Below, piece by piece: positions 11,061 to 23,740 of a DNA stretch of 64,000 nt (within the stretch, counting starts at the first letter, position 1; every line of letters starts with the position of its first letter). The position numbers were made by a program, and so were the translations under genes. Source of the DNA: Stictocephala bisonia (lineage: Eukaryota; Arthropoda; Insecta; Hemiptera; Membracidae); NCBI GenBank assembly GCA_035578905.1, contig JAQJVL010000422.1, positions 496,001-560,000 of the forward strand. Reading direction: 5' to 3'. The notes beneath the pieces were generated by a model that saw nothing but the letters and a program-made list of their open reading frames with translations, made no database searches and was not told the origin of the DNA.

Positions 11061-13046
11061 ATCTGGTTAAAATAATACATTCATACTTTCGAGCTAAGCA
11101 TGTAATGTTTACTATAGTGATAAAAACGTGACCTCACTCTTTGAATTTAGGTGTTGAATACATTAATTTAAAAATATGATGAATTAATTTTTGTTTTACA
11201 TCCACTCTTTCAATTTGTTTATTCCTACCTATTGCTGCCTAAACTATAATCAAAATTGGTAAAAATCATTAATGACAGCTGATAGGAAATTAATTTTATA
11301 AAAAATCAAACAAATTAAATAGGTTATGTTATAAAAACTGTGGATTATATCTTAAAAAGAAATCTAGCCAGGTTAAACACCTAGCCACTGAAAACGAAAC
11401 AGATTTGAGCTTGGTACATTTTACAGTGGCTTTCCATTTTATAGTTAAACTACTCACTAACCACATTTCTTCTATTCATTAATTTAAATATTCTATGACA
11501 GTGTGGTATTAATTTTTTATTTCCTCCCGCTAAGTGCTATTTGAGGGGAAAACTAAAACGTTGTACTTTACAGTTTCAATAAAATACTTTGATGGAAAAT
11601 TTCAATGTTATTACAATACTTATTACAATTTACATATTCAACCAGAGACATTCGCAAACCCAACGAGAACCACACACTACACACAGCCAAAAGAGTTATT
11701 AAGAGTCTTCAGAGACTATTGGCTATATTGGTTTTAATCCCATAAAAAAATGTTATTTTCGAACCAAACATACGATCACGCATATCCAAACTAAACAGTT
11801 ATTTTTAGACGTATTTTTTCCAAATAAATTGCATTTGACCAAGAATGAAATTGTGCGTTGGAATTGCTTTGTGAGTTCCTAATTATTTTTATAAAAAATA
11901 TTTAGTTTGAAGTTTTTATTTTCACCTATTTTTCAAAACTTGGCGTGTGCATTCAAAATATCAAAAGCAAATCCAATGCGCAATATGATAATGTTTAAAA
12001 TCATACACAACTTTTGGTCTATAAATAACGGAAAAATATGGATTTGTAAATAGCACTGTTCTTATGCTAATTAAAAAACTATTTTTAAAAAAATAGCCAA
12101 CTGCCTCTGCAGATAGAGTATTCAATTTTTTCCTGGGATGAAAATCAAACTTTGATAATACTATTGGTACATATTTTTACTTGCATTATCAGCAAATCAC
12201 ATAACTACCAGCAACAACATTTACCAACCCTTTTAATTATAAATAAAAATAGTCAATCATAACATTTATTCATATGGGACCAGAGTGTAACGGTCTTGGA
12301 AGTTTTCCCTGGCTAATTAAAAAATATATTTATCTTAGCAAACTAAAATCTGCTTCTCAGTCATGATCAAGTCCGTTTATGCCTGTTGCATTTTATTTAT
12401 AATGCTTTGCAAGTAATATACTATGTTTATATAGGGTAAGTTAAGTTCTGTAATCACAATAACAAAATTGTTCAGCTAGAAGCGTTACATAATATCCTAT
12501 TTTATTTATTTATTTTTGAAGTTGAGATGACATTTTTTTTCAATACCCGTGTTGCATAGAAAAAAATTTTTTTTAATTTCAAAATTAACCACTATAAAAT
12601 GGTCTCTCATAGTATGTTTGAATATATTTGAAAATAATAGTAAAAATATAGTGATCATTTATAATTGGAGTTTTTTTTAGTTCAGTAATAATATTTTAAG
12701 TATAATAGATTACCTTTTAAATCTAAATTGCATCAGGAGGTAAAGTAAATGGAACACTTCCTCATGCGAGATTGGGTCAGCACTTTCCTCAGCCATTGAT
12801 GTTGATGTTTTGTGATAAAGGTCTTCTGATCGGATTAACCTAGCAGAAAATCTGATGTTTTATTTATAAAAGAATATAAAATACTTTTCCTCAAATCAAT
12901 ATCCTTAAATTTTATTTTCTGGTTTTAACTGATCGTTAAATTGAGGTTTCAGACGACAGTCTAACTAGGCATGTCTCGACCATGCGTAGTGTGTAATTAA
13001 TGTATATAGTAATACTTTACTTTTAATCTGGCATAAATGAGATGTT
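11061..13046. other. AT-rich intergenic stretch
   Basis: No convincing gene. A 67-codon ORF at 11534-11737 has no recognisable composition or motif and is likely chance. Confidence 0.55.
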
Positions 13047-13050
13047 TTAA

Positions 13051-13479
13051 CCCTAGATAGGTATCATACGTAATTTTGACCTGTTGTTAGGTACTATTTC
13101 CTCTAAATTAGCTGTTTATTATGGCAGATGTTTGTCCAAACAGCAGTGCTTCAGTTTCCCCTTCGTTTAGAGTAATGTATCGATGTTGTGTAATTTTTAT
13201 CAAATTTCTAGAGAAAAAAATAAGTCAGATTTACGTACATAACTAAGAGAAAAAAAAATACTTTTCAATAGGGTCTTATGGGCTAAGCAGTCACTTACAT
13301 TTATAATATAAGCTAACAAAATATATTAGCAATTGGTCTTTAAATGTTTTTTTCGTGCATTAGTGATTTTTATTCAACAACTATCAATCTATCAACTGTC
13401 TTTATGAAGTTTATTGATTGAGTAAAATTTACATATCGATACCCTTAGCATCATACTCATAAGCGATACCTATCTAGGA
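13051..13479. mobile_element. piggyBac-like MITE with TTAA duplications
   Basis: The left end reads TTAA|ccctagataggtatc (TTAA at 13047-13050). The right end is gcgatacctatctagga|TTAA (TTAA at 13480-13483). The terminal inverted repeat (T/C)CCTAGATAGGTATC resembles the CCCTAGAAAGATA terminus of piggyBac elements, which insert at TTAA. The 429-bp interior lacks coding capacity. Confidence 0.8.
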
Positions 13480-14003
13480 TTAAGAACATCGTTTCAACTC
13501 ATTTTAATACTTCAGTGTACTTGAAAACAAAAATAGGTTGAATGAGCTAAACAGGTGTAGAGGTTTGGTGGGGATGAGCAAGAGAGGAGAAGAGAGAAAG
13601 AGAGAGTGGGAACAAGCTACACTTCTTGCACTCTACTACTAAAGCCAAGAGGTGGAGCTAATAATACCTCTATGCACAGCTATTTGTAAACATTGGCCAA
13701 AAATCACTGAACTATTACTGTCATGAGATATACTGACAAATTAATTTATAAAAAGTCAACATTTTAGTCTATTTATTCGGATGAGCAGAAATATTAGTAA
13801 AAGATACTAGTCTATTGTCTATTTTTAATTGGGTTTCTCATTTGAATAACCAATTGGCAGAGTTCAGTAGATGGACATTGCTGATTTTGGTAACTCTAAA
13901 GATAATTTTCTTCTGCCATTCTATTATTATTCTAAAGTATGTCATGATTAATAAATATATGTATCTATAAAATGAAAATTCTTTCTTTACACTAATATAC
14001 ATA

Positions 14004-14560
14004 TACAGGGTGTTCAAAAAGTGTAAGGGCAAAATTACAACTTTATATTTTTCAACCACTAAAGATTAGATAATTTAACTTAATAAATCGATGCTATATG
14101 AAACGATGTACTTTTTAAAGCAACTATAGATTTTTTCTCACATCAAGAGAATGGCCACAGGGAGTCAGAAGAAAATTTTAAATAGGTCGAGTTGTACAAT
14201 AAACTAAAAGTCTTCATTAGGAAAACACAATGTAACAAAGTCGACCACAAAACATTATACCTAGAGAAAGTGGTGGCAGTTTCAATATTTAGCTCTGAAC
14301 TAGATAAAAAAATGCTTAGTTTGTTGAATTATTCAGATTAACACAGTAACTTAATAAAACTTCAATACTGTGCCTAAAAATATTTGTTTAATCAACTTTA
14401 AAATTTTTATCACTTTAGGGGATGGTCCGTGAGGAGTCATAAAATCTTAAAGATAGGTTGAGTTGTATATCAAATTAACGGTCCTAATTAGGGGAACAAA
14501 ATAACTCAAGTCTGACCCTAAAAGGTACATCTTCAACCCCTAACAGTAGGGGTTGAAATG
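14004..14560. mobile_element. Decayed mariner-type element end and relic
   Basis: tacagggtgttcaaaaagtg at 14005 is a typical mariner-type terminus beside TA. Downstream, gggatggtccgtgaggagtc and the phrase gataggttgagttgtatatc are the reverse of motifs inside MITE family A (cctcgtgggcc, aactcgacct). No matching right terminus was found. Confidence 0.5.
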
Positions 14561-14873
14561 TACAAAATTAAGCGTACTAAAATAAATGAGGTAATCGTTC
14601 CCAAAGGAGGAAAAAGTCACTCCCTCTTTGGAAAACTCTTCCTAATATCCAGATTGGGTTCTCAGTATGATACGATTGTAAAACATAGAAAGGAAGGCCT
14701 TGTAATTGACATACATACCAAGGCATTTTGTAATTGACTTAATTTTGTATATATTTAAACTACTGCCATTTCATGTAGAATAGACGTCTTAACATCAGGT
14801 TTGTGGCATTGTGTTCTCTTATCAACGAGCTTTCATTTGATATAAAACTTAATATTAACTTCATATTTTTCTG

Positions 14874-15412
14874 ATACTTCAGGGACCATCGCCAGATCAA
14901 TTGTTGCATATACAGACCCACCCACCCATACATATTTCTGATACATCAGGGACCATCGCCAGATCAATTGTTGCATATACAGACCCACCTACCCATACAT
15001 ATTTCTGATACATCAGGGACCATCGCCAGATCAATTGTTGCATATACAGACCCACCCACCCATACATATTTCTGATACATCAGGGACCATCGCCAGATCA
15101 ATTGTTGCATATACAGACCCACCCACCCATACATATTTCTGATACATCAGGGACCATCGCCAGATCAATTGTTGCATATACAGACCCACCCACCCATACA
15201 TATTTCTGATACATCAGGGACCATCACCAGATCAATTGTTGCATATACAGACCCACCCACCCATACATATTTCTGATACATCAGGGACCATCGCCAGATC
15301 ATTTGTTGCATATACAGACCCACCCACCCACACATATTTCTGATACATCAGGGAACATCGCCAGATCAATTGTTGCATATACAGACCCACCCACCCATAC
15401 ATATTTATGGAT
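14874..15412 (+). repeat. 67-bp tandem array, 8 units
   Basis: The unit catcagggaccatcgccaga, then tcaattgttgcatatacaga, then cccacccacccata recurs at 67-bp spacing (14941, 15008 and onward) with few substitutions. It contains the core of the dispersed CCCACCC minisatellite. Confidence 0.95.
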
Positions 15413-15417
15413 TCTAG

Positions 15418-15502
15418 TTTTTATTTTTTCTGATTTGAGTGTGATTATTAAAGCTTTAATATATTTTGACTAACTTATCAATCTTAATAACAATCATTTT
15501 AG
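15418..15502 (+). repeat. 85-bp direct repeat, left copy
   Basis: Segment ttctgatttgagtgtgatta to aacaatcattttag is repeated nearly exactly at 17070-17154. The two copies flank 1.57 kb containing a minisatellite fragment and the unrecognised ORF. Confidence 0.92.
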
Positions 15503-15514
15503 ATTTGTCACCTG

Positions 15515-15600
15515 CCAATACATGTACAGTGGTGAAGGCCTACTCACTCACCCACACTCATATACGGAGGTGAAGGCTCACCCACCTACCAAAATACATA
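15515..15600 (+). repeat. CCCACCC minisatellite fragment
   Basis: About two degenerate units (catgtacagtggtgaaggcc, actcacccacactcatata, cacccacctacc) of the dispersed 36-bp family. Confidence 0.7.
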
Positions 15601-16578
15601 CGGTAATGAAGGTGTGCATGATGTGATAAAAAACTGACATTAGTTTTAGAAGTAGATTTATAGTTAGAGTATCAATACTTTCCAAGTTACTGCTTTAATC
15701 TACAATAGTTCACTACTAAGCAATTGTTTATTAAGCTCAAAGATGTAATTTTAAAGTGCCACTATTTTGCATACGAACAACCTTTTAAATTTGGCTTTGC
15801 GGCATTGTATTTTCCTTTTAAATACCTTTAATTTTATGTACAACTCGACCTATGCTTTCATTTAAGATTTCTTTCCAACCCTTTTGGGTCCTCCCACTGA
15901 TGTGATACTCGTATATACCTCAATAAGTTTTTTGTATAGCATTGGTGTGATAAGTTTAAATGCAGAATCTTTACTAGTTCCAAAAATATAATGCTGTCTC
16001 CAGGCTTTTTGGATATCTTTTGGATACGCTCTTGTACATAGTGTAAATCTATTTATTTAGATTTATCAGTTACAACAATTAATTAATTTCTGTCAATATG
16101 TCTCTTTTGTAACTTGTGATGGCAAACACTTTAACTATAAGTTCCTGCATAGTATTGGGAAAAAAACCAATTAACGTGTTTTCACACCAATATTTGTTTG
16201 GATTCTATACTGAGCAATGTAGGGAGCCAAAATAATGTTAGAAATTTTCTTCCAACCTTTATATTTCTACAAATCCCACATGTGAAAGGACAAACTCTAA
16301 ACAATGCGAAATTGTATATGTACATGATGAGAGAGTGGTGGTCGCTGAGGAAGTTAAGGAGGAGGGCATGGGGAGGGGGTTGGATGAGATATCCGAGTTT
16401 CCTTAGTCAAAGCTTTATGACTCTGGAGGATAGCTAATAAAAATAAATTAAATAATAAAACTAATTTCAATCTTCAATAAAATGTTACTCTATTATGATT
16501 CTAGCAACCATTTCTGTAACAATGTGAGTTATTGGTTATTTAAGATGAAATTGATACAACTGTTCATATGACCCTACG

Positions 16579-17085
16579 ATGGATGTAGAGGAAGGCGTCT
16601 GTGATGCTGACCCAGACATCCTTGTTTACTCTTTGCGGATGGAATGGCTTGGATTGGATGGAAAACCCTACATTAATAGTTCCGTAAGGGTGGAATGGTC
16701 AGAGACAGACAGCCGAGCAGTATGTGAGATATCTAAGAAATTATCGGACAGTAGACCCATGTCAGAGCCTGTATATGTGTTCACACCTCAGGACTCTGAT
16801 ATCCTGGGCCATTGTAGCCGATGTTTCGTGCAGATCTTTGCATTCGCTGCTCTTGCCTTGCTCTTTCTCCGAGGACTAGGAGTTCATTCAGTACGCTCTG
16901 TCCCATTATCTCCACCCAGCCTCCCAATCCAGGATTGTCAGCAAGAAGTTCCAAAGAAGATTGCCTCCCCTGAAATTCTTTTAGCTTCAAAAAGAAGTTT
17001 ATCTGCTGGTGCAGTGCTGCAGTATTGCTTCAACAAACCATTCTTTGTTGCGAGGTGGGCATCATGTAGTTTTTCTATTTTCTGA
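16579..17085 (+). CDS. Unrecognised 168-codon ORF, possible small gene
   Basis: I do not recognise this protein. The frame is open for 168 codons from an ATG in otherwise stop-rich AT-rich DNA, and the segment is visibly GC-richer than its flanks. Residues 1-80 are acidic and mixed (DVEEGVCDADPD near the start), 83-98 form a hydrophobic stretch (FVQIFAFAALALLFLR) long enough for one membrane helix, and the tail is Ser/Pro-rich. A possible donor (gcgag|gtgggc after 17054) and a strong pyrimidine-rich acceptor at 17851-17852 would join in phase to a stop at 17863-17865, with AATAAA at 17903-17908. The donor is weak and no homolog is known to me. It could also be an exon of a larger gene or a transposon fragment. 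Confidence 0.3.
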   Translation: MDVEEGVCDADPDILVYSLRMEWLGLDGKPYINSSVRVEWSETDSRAVCEISKKLSDSRPMSEPVYVFTPQDSDILGHCSRCFVQIFAFAALALLFLRGLGVHSVRSVPLSPPSLPIQDCQQEVPKKIASPEILLASKRSLSAGAVLQYCFNKPFFVARWASCSFSIF

Positions 17086-17154
17086 TTTGAGTGTGATTAT
17101 TAAAGCTTTAATATATTTTGACTAACTTATCAATCTTAATAACAATCATTTTAG
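17070..17154 (+). repeat. 85-bp direct repeat, right copy
   Basis: Near-identical to 15418-15502. It overlaps the last codons of the 16579-17085 ORF, so that C-terminal end is made of repeat sequence, which argues that the natural end lies earlier (for example at the possible donor after 17054). Confidence 0.92.
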
Positions 17155-18463
17155 AGTTGCAAAACTATACATGTTAACGTAATCACTACAACAGATTACA
17201 GATTAATGGTATAACTTTGTGTTATGATGGTTATTTAGTAACGCAACATTCATTTTTACTTGTACTGTATATGATTGAAACTTTCATATAATATTGAAAT
17301 GTTATGCACTATCTATATCTCAGTTTGCAGTTTGAATTAGTTGTTGAATTTATACCTGCTTATGCCTGATTTTATATGTAATAGTACAACATCGCAATGA
17401 AATAATTTGATTAAAGATATCAAAATGCATACAAAATGTGTTTTCAAATATACATGTATTTTTGAGCTGAGGAGTGAACGTTTACGTGGTTATGAATGAT
17501 AAATCCTGTCCTACATACTATAACACAAACTAATTATATAATAAATTAAATTGATTGCTGTTTTGAATACTCAAATTACTATTTAGACATTTGTGAAGTT
17601 GTTGTAAAATCAAACATATACCAAATGATATAATTAGCCCACGTGTCCATCTCTTACATAATCCTCAAGATGGCATTTAATATTAAATAGTTAATCAATA
17701 ACCAAAGGGGTTTTCAGCGCATGTAACCCAGATCTGACTATAAATTCTATTTCATTTTATCATAATTTTCATATACATAATAAATTTATGTTTTCTGTTT
17801 GGAATGTTGTTTTAACTTTTCCATTTTACTCCCCCTTCTTCTTCTCCTATAGAACCTCTTTTTAGTTTGTAGTAATATATTAAGACCATAAACTGATGGA
17901 CAAATAAAACAAGAGACAGCCACTCTAAGTCCAGATACAACTCAGGCAGTGTTTTACACTAATTTGTCTGGGCATCTCTCAGTTGACGCAAGAGACGTTG
18001 AGGAGTAACTAAATATAACATTAAGACCTGTCATTGCTTCTTCGATGGCAACCCCACTGCCGAGGTAGAATCTAATATTGCATCCATAGACAAGAAAAAA
18101 GCGTTAGATAAAAAAAATCGGATTAAAATTGCTTTTAATACTAAACACATTTTTCCGATCTGTCTTCGGCAATTTTAGTCCAATGATAGCAGATGGTATA
18201 TTCAAAGTATATTCAAAGTATATTCATCATATAAAATGAACATAAACCAAAATAAACAGATCATAAGAATGACAATACTAAAAAATGTAATTATATATAT
18301 TTTTTTTAATATAACAAATCCATTCCATTATCAAAGCTAGTGTTAAAGCTCCTATTCGAATATATTCAGAAATTATAAATTTGTTTCTTTTTGTTTTGGA
18401 AGGGAATAGCACACAGTCTTAGTTGCATGAAGTGTTGATAATTTGTGTCTTTGTTTTGTTTTT
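17155..18463. other. AT-rich stretch with a possible terminal exon
   Basis: Mostly featureless. At 17820-17852 a long pyrimidine tract ends in ctatag, a strong acceptor-like signal, followed by AATAAA at 17903-17908. A 38-codon open stretch ends at 17990-18010 (DTTQAVFYTNLSGHLSVDAR) and looks protein-like, but it cannot be assigned. Confidence 0.4.
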
Positions 18464-18972
18464 AAAGGGCTTCTTAACCTAAGTTGAGGCAGCCAAGGGT
18501 CTTATGACCTGACCGTCGTCCGTCCCTCTGTTATATACAAATTAGTCAAGGCTGCATGCACAGCTAGTTAAAATTTGAACTTTGATTATTTGAAAATGTA
18601 ATTAAAAATTATTATAATCGATGGAATGTAATTGATTTTTTAATACGTTTCAGTTTTTGTCCCAAATTAATCGGGCGATATTAAGATTTTTTTTATGATA
18701 TATTTCACTTGATATTCCCAACAGTATTTGTTTCATGTTGTTTATGGAAACTCTTAATATCGCTCGATTAATTTGGGACAAAAACTGAAACGTTTTAAAA
18801 AATCAATTACATTCCATTGATTATAATAATTTTCAATTACATTTTCAAATACTAAAAGTTAAATTTTAACTAGCGTCTGCTTGCAGCCTTGACTAATTTG
18901 TTTATGACAGAGGGAGGGGTGACGGTCAGGTCATAAGACCCTCGGCTGCCTCAACTTAGGTTGAGAAGCTTT
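18464..18972. mobile_element. Foldback element, arms about 225 bp
   Basis: The left arm starts gcttcttaacctaagttgag and the right arm ends ctcaacttaggttgagaagc. Inner parts are also complementary (ggtcttatgacctgaccgtc against gacggtcaggtcataagacc; cagtttttgtcccaaattaa against ttaatttgggacaaaaactg). The loop is about 55 nt around 18690-18750. No ORF. Confidence 0.92.
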
Positions 18973-21900
18973 AGTGGACATATTTTTAGTGTTCAATTTT
19001 CATATTTTCTCCATGATCAAATGATCAGACTATGTTATTGCTGTTTGGTTTCCTCCATAGTTAGTTTACAAGTTGAAAAATTGTGATAAGAGGAGTAACA
19101 GCTTTTAATTCTCTCTTTACCAGGCCTTCAGTATCTCTCAGAATATATTAACATAACAAATTTACAGCGATATTTTTAATAAATTTATTACTCCAGTAAC
19201 TGTCAAATTTTTATGTGTCTCCAGTCTATGTAGATTTCTTGAAATAAACACTTCATAATTTAGTGTTGGTCATGAGACAGGTCTAAAAAACAGTAGTGGC
19301 CTGGCCGTACAGAACTACTATGGCTGCCAGTGTGCCTACCCCTTCTTAGCATTCCAGACAGTTCTATCAGGATGAGGGCTTAATAGTGTAGGCACAATCA
19401 ATTATCTCCATTTATCTTGTAATTTATATTTTGGACTATCTTTTATTTTTAGAAAGTTAATCATTTGAGAACAAGCAATTACACATAATATTTCAAGATG
19501 TGTCTAAACATGAACATTTGTACATGACTTCAACACAAATTTATATTACTGTCTTGTTCAACTGTGAAATTAATAGGGTTAACTAACAAAAGTAGTATTA
19601 CAAACATTTTAATTTAGTAGTATTACAATATATAAATTACAAGTTCAATTAAAAGGAAATAAAATATTGTGGAGTCCTACACAGTAACCAAAGATGTGTG
19701 ATAGTCTAAGAATTACTAACTCTAGCATTCAGGACATATTCTTGAAAGTTTTGAATGAAACATATTGATTTTCCTATTTTCATTAAGAATTGATCCAGCC
19801 AAATAAAAGAGCATATTTCAAAGTAGACTGTTTAAAAATAATACAAATTGTTTAAAGAACCACCTATTTTTTTGTTATTTATTTATTTTTTTTATTTACC
19901 TAAAAGTATTTGATCTACAACTCTAACAGAATTATGCTCTTCTCTAATAGCTTCAGTTAAAAATATTGTTTTCATACTTTTAGGAAAAAATCAAACTGGT
20001 AATTTTTGTATCTGTTGAAAACTCTAAAAACTCTGGGAAAATTAGTTTTTGTAATAACAATCCTGTAATCATATGTAACTTTGGTTTTGATTTAAAATGA
20101 AAGGGGATTAAAAAACTATTTATTTTATTTAAATATAGCATGTTGAATACAGTTCCGTGTTTTTATTCCAGTGTCTGACCGCCATAAGTAACAAATATAT
20201 TATGGCATAAGCTTTATTACATTGGAGAAAATGTTTTTTACAAAAATTGTTTACGAACACATTAAATTTACTTAATAAGTATAAACACAACTAACAGTAG
20301 GTATATTATATACTTCAAAATGAAACTCAGAAGTATTTGCCAACAATATTTTGTTAGGTTGTTCATAACATTATAAACTTGAGAGAGTGCATGTACAAAG
20401 GTTAAGAACATTTTAAATAAATGTTTCATTTGCAACATTATTCTTTGATTGGTTGTTTCATCTCCTAAAGTAAGTTTAAACTGCGATCACTGGCAGTATT
20501 AGATTGAATCTAACATTTTTAGTTCCTCTGAAAAAATTTAAAAAAATTATGATTGTATGTGCCTGAGCATTTAAGAATGCTTTCTTTAGTATCTTAGCCA
20601 CCTGCCTGAGTAGTTGGGGAAGATTAGTGTGGTTGGAAGGGGGTAGTAGTGGAGGGGGAAGTGGTATGACTCTGAATTGTTAGTGTCCTCCTAACTGCGC
20701 GAGCGTTTACCTTACTGTCAGAGTTAAAACAGTTCTAATGACGTGAGTGGTCGTGAAACTGTCAGTTCGGTGTTTGTGTAATTAATAAATTGAAATTTTC
20801 AATAAAACATGATATTTTGTGATTTAAAATATGTTAACAATTTATTTATCTCCTTTAAACATATATTTAGAATAGTAAGAGGATGTCAAAAGTTAGGAGC
20901 GCCCTAACGGCGCGAGCAATCGTGGAAGTTTCAGTAACGTGAGTGATCCCGGGTTAAAATTTTTTATAAGTATGTATTGTTAAAAGTATATTAAATTATC
21001 TAGTTTATTACTAGCACTCTATGTTATAATTTCAGAAGAAATCACAAAATTTAAAAATAATAAATATTTTCTCTGAATTTTCATTTTTATGAAACTGAAA
21101 AATTAAATAGCAGCACAGGCTGTCAGTATCACTGGTGCTGATGTAAATAATAGTTTACTCCTAAAAATTTCCTATTAAATTCGTAAAAGTGCAAGTGTGT
21201 TTTCCCACAAAACCGTGGTTAAAGAGAAAAATATCTCCAAATAATTTTTAAGAAATAAAATAGAAGACTGCCTGTGGTCTGAGACTGTAAGTGTTGCAGT
21301 AATTCATGATTGAGCAAATCACATATGACCGATTAATGACAAACTTTGAATAAAATTATCACAGCTGATATATAAATATTGGCTATTCAAGGTAGCTGGT
21401 ACAAACTTTGACTCAACTCAATTCACTACTATTAACATATAACCCTTCTCAGAAATTACTGAGTAGTAATTGTGATATTCCTTTGGGAAGTTCAGTGATG
21501 GGAATTCTTAAAGATATTAAACACCATCTGCTGTTGTGGAATTCATCTTTAGAGATTGTTTTGGAGATGATGAGGATAAGCCTCTCCCTTCCTTGTATAA
21601 ACATGGTTTGAGCTATTTTTCACTTACTGGTACTATTTTCATATGGCTATTTTTATCTGGACTACTTGGAACGAAAATACATTGCTACATATTGTTTTTT
21701 TTATTTATTTGTACTGACAGAAATTGAATGTTACAAATCTTTTTTCCTGATCTTTTAAAGAACAGTATATAAAATGGCATAAAAATTTAATTCACACTCA
21801 CACACTAAAATAAATTATTTTTTTTTAATTAAAACTTTTTAACAAGCACTATTATTATTTTTTTAGAATTAGTAACATACTTTGGAAAATATGTCAGGTT

Positions 21901-22631
21901 AGTAGAAAAATGAAAGCAATTTCCAGGAATTATATGTCAGGTTAGTAGAGAAATGAAAGCAATTTCCAGGAATTATATGCTGCAGTTTATTTGAAAACTA
22001 TGCCAACAAGGCATATGGCAGAAATTAATGTTAGCATAGGTCTTATTTGCATATTTAATAAAACCATAAACATAATAACACTTAATGAATATTACTCTTT
22101 TTTAAAGTTACTGAGGGATTTTTCAGTTCCAATCACCTATTATTATCTTGTTAATTATATAAATAAAATTATAACTATTCAAATTCAGAGGTACCAATAA
22201 GTTAAAAATATTAGATAAAAAACTGAATAAAATTAATTATAATAATTTCATTTAAATTATATACAATAGAATATGCACAGAACTTTGCAAAAACAGTAGG
22301 TGACTTGAAATTGAGACAGTGAAACCCTTGAAAATAAATTAGAAAGTAAAATTTCATTCTGCTGTTTAAAACTTGTGAGTATAATTTGCATATTTCATTG
22401 TAAATATAATGTAAATTACATTAACTTCATGTTCAAGTATGCACATGTTTTAGGACTAAACAAAGAACACAGATTATCATCTTGTTACGTCGATGGTGTA
22501 GACTGCGACTATTTTTCTGTACATGGATGAGTGTGTTTACTACTAACCAGTGGTAAAAAGCCCCTTTGTAAATTATAGGCTCATGGATTTTATACCGCTT
22601 CACTACGTCGAATTGCCTTTGTCACTGACAC
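18973..22631. other. AT-rich intergenic stretch with two short GC pockets
   Basis: No gene identified. 20690-20770 and 20905-20960 are related GC-rich pockets (gcgcgagcg, acgtgagtg repeated about 200 bp apart), probably the ends of an unclassified repeat. ORFs at 21408-21727 and 21991-22200 are AT-driven and unconvincing. Confidence 0.5.
21888..21979 (+). repeat. 46-bp tandem duplication
   Basis: tatgtcaggttagtagaaaa, then atgaaagcaatttccaggaa is repeated immediately with one base change. Confidence 0.93.
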
Positions 22632-23094
22632 CGTACTCGGCCAGTTTGCATAGGAACTAACATGACTGGTTCTCTATAGTGTATAACACGGCTTATAAAG
22701 CCAAACGACACGAAATAACAATATTACATTTGTCACACATTTTTTGGAAATTAAATTATTTGCTCATGAACACCAGGTTAAATTTTTTACAAATCATTTG
22801 TTTTATAATATTCTTATAAAGGGAATAGAAAGCCTAACTAAAACAAGTTAAGTTCAAACAATTGTATTACTAATGTAAACCATTCAGACTTTTATACCAA
22901 TAACAATCACTAGAAAAAAAGATCTTCTCAAACAAAAAAACTAGAAAATTACTACAGACTTTCAAGTAAAATTTTATTATGATATTGATTGATTAGCTGA
23001 TTAAGGCATACATGAAACTAATTGATCGATGAAATTAAAACAGTCCTAATTATTGTGGCAAAGATAGGACTATTTAGTCCTCTAACACTTACCT

Positions 23095-23285
23095 AGTGCC
23101 ATGATATTGACCCTCCCACTCATTCATACAATACAATGGTATTGACCCACCCATCCACTCATATAATACAATGGTATTCACCCACCCACCCTCTAATACA
23201 ATACAGTGGTATTGACCCAATTACCCATTCATAAAATACAACGATATTGACCCACCTATTCTACAATACTATGGTATTGACCAAA
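23095..23285 (+). repeat. CCCACCC minisatellite, about 5 units
   Basis: Units of tattgacccacccatcca followed by ctcatacaatacaatgg, degenerate, period about 36-40 bp, at the inner end of the foldback's left arm. Confidence 0.85.
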
Positions 23286-23740
23286 TCATGTTTATTGCCA
23301 TAAAACTTGAACAAGTATTGACAACGTCAGATTGCTGCCAGAAGGCCAAGTCAAAAGTACAAGAGTTTGAGTGTACTTATCTAAAACTAACACATAAAAT
23401 AAATATTACAATCAGGATAAGTCTGAGGAGGTTTGTGCCCATGAAACTAGTTTAGTTAATCATTTAACTAAAACTTGAAACCCACAAAACAGGATAGTGT
23501 AGGCCTAATTGATTTAAGAAGTTAATATAAATACTTAACAAAAATGTAACAATCAATAAGTCAACAAAGCATAATAAACGTAAACACCGAATTAAAAACA
23601 ACATTTTAACAACGAAGAAAATAAAGACTTAACAACTTTAGTAAATTTCAAACTAAAAAAATATATTCATATATATAATAATAATAATAATTTAAACATA
23701 ATAAAACTGAACTTAAGACAAAACAACTAAATGTAACAAT

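Noticed and set aside
16781..16990. 69-codon minus-strand frame
   Set aside because: Shorter antisense shadow of the 168-codon + frame, with no recognisable motif.
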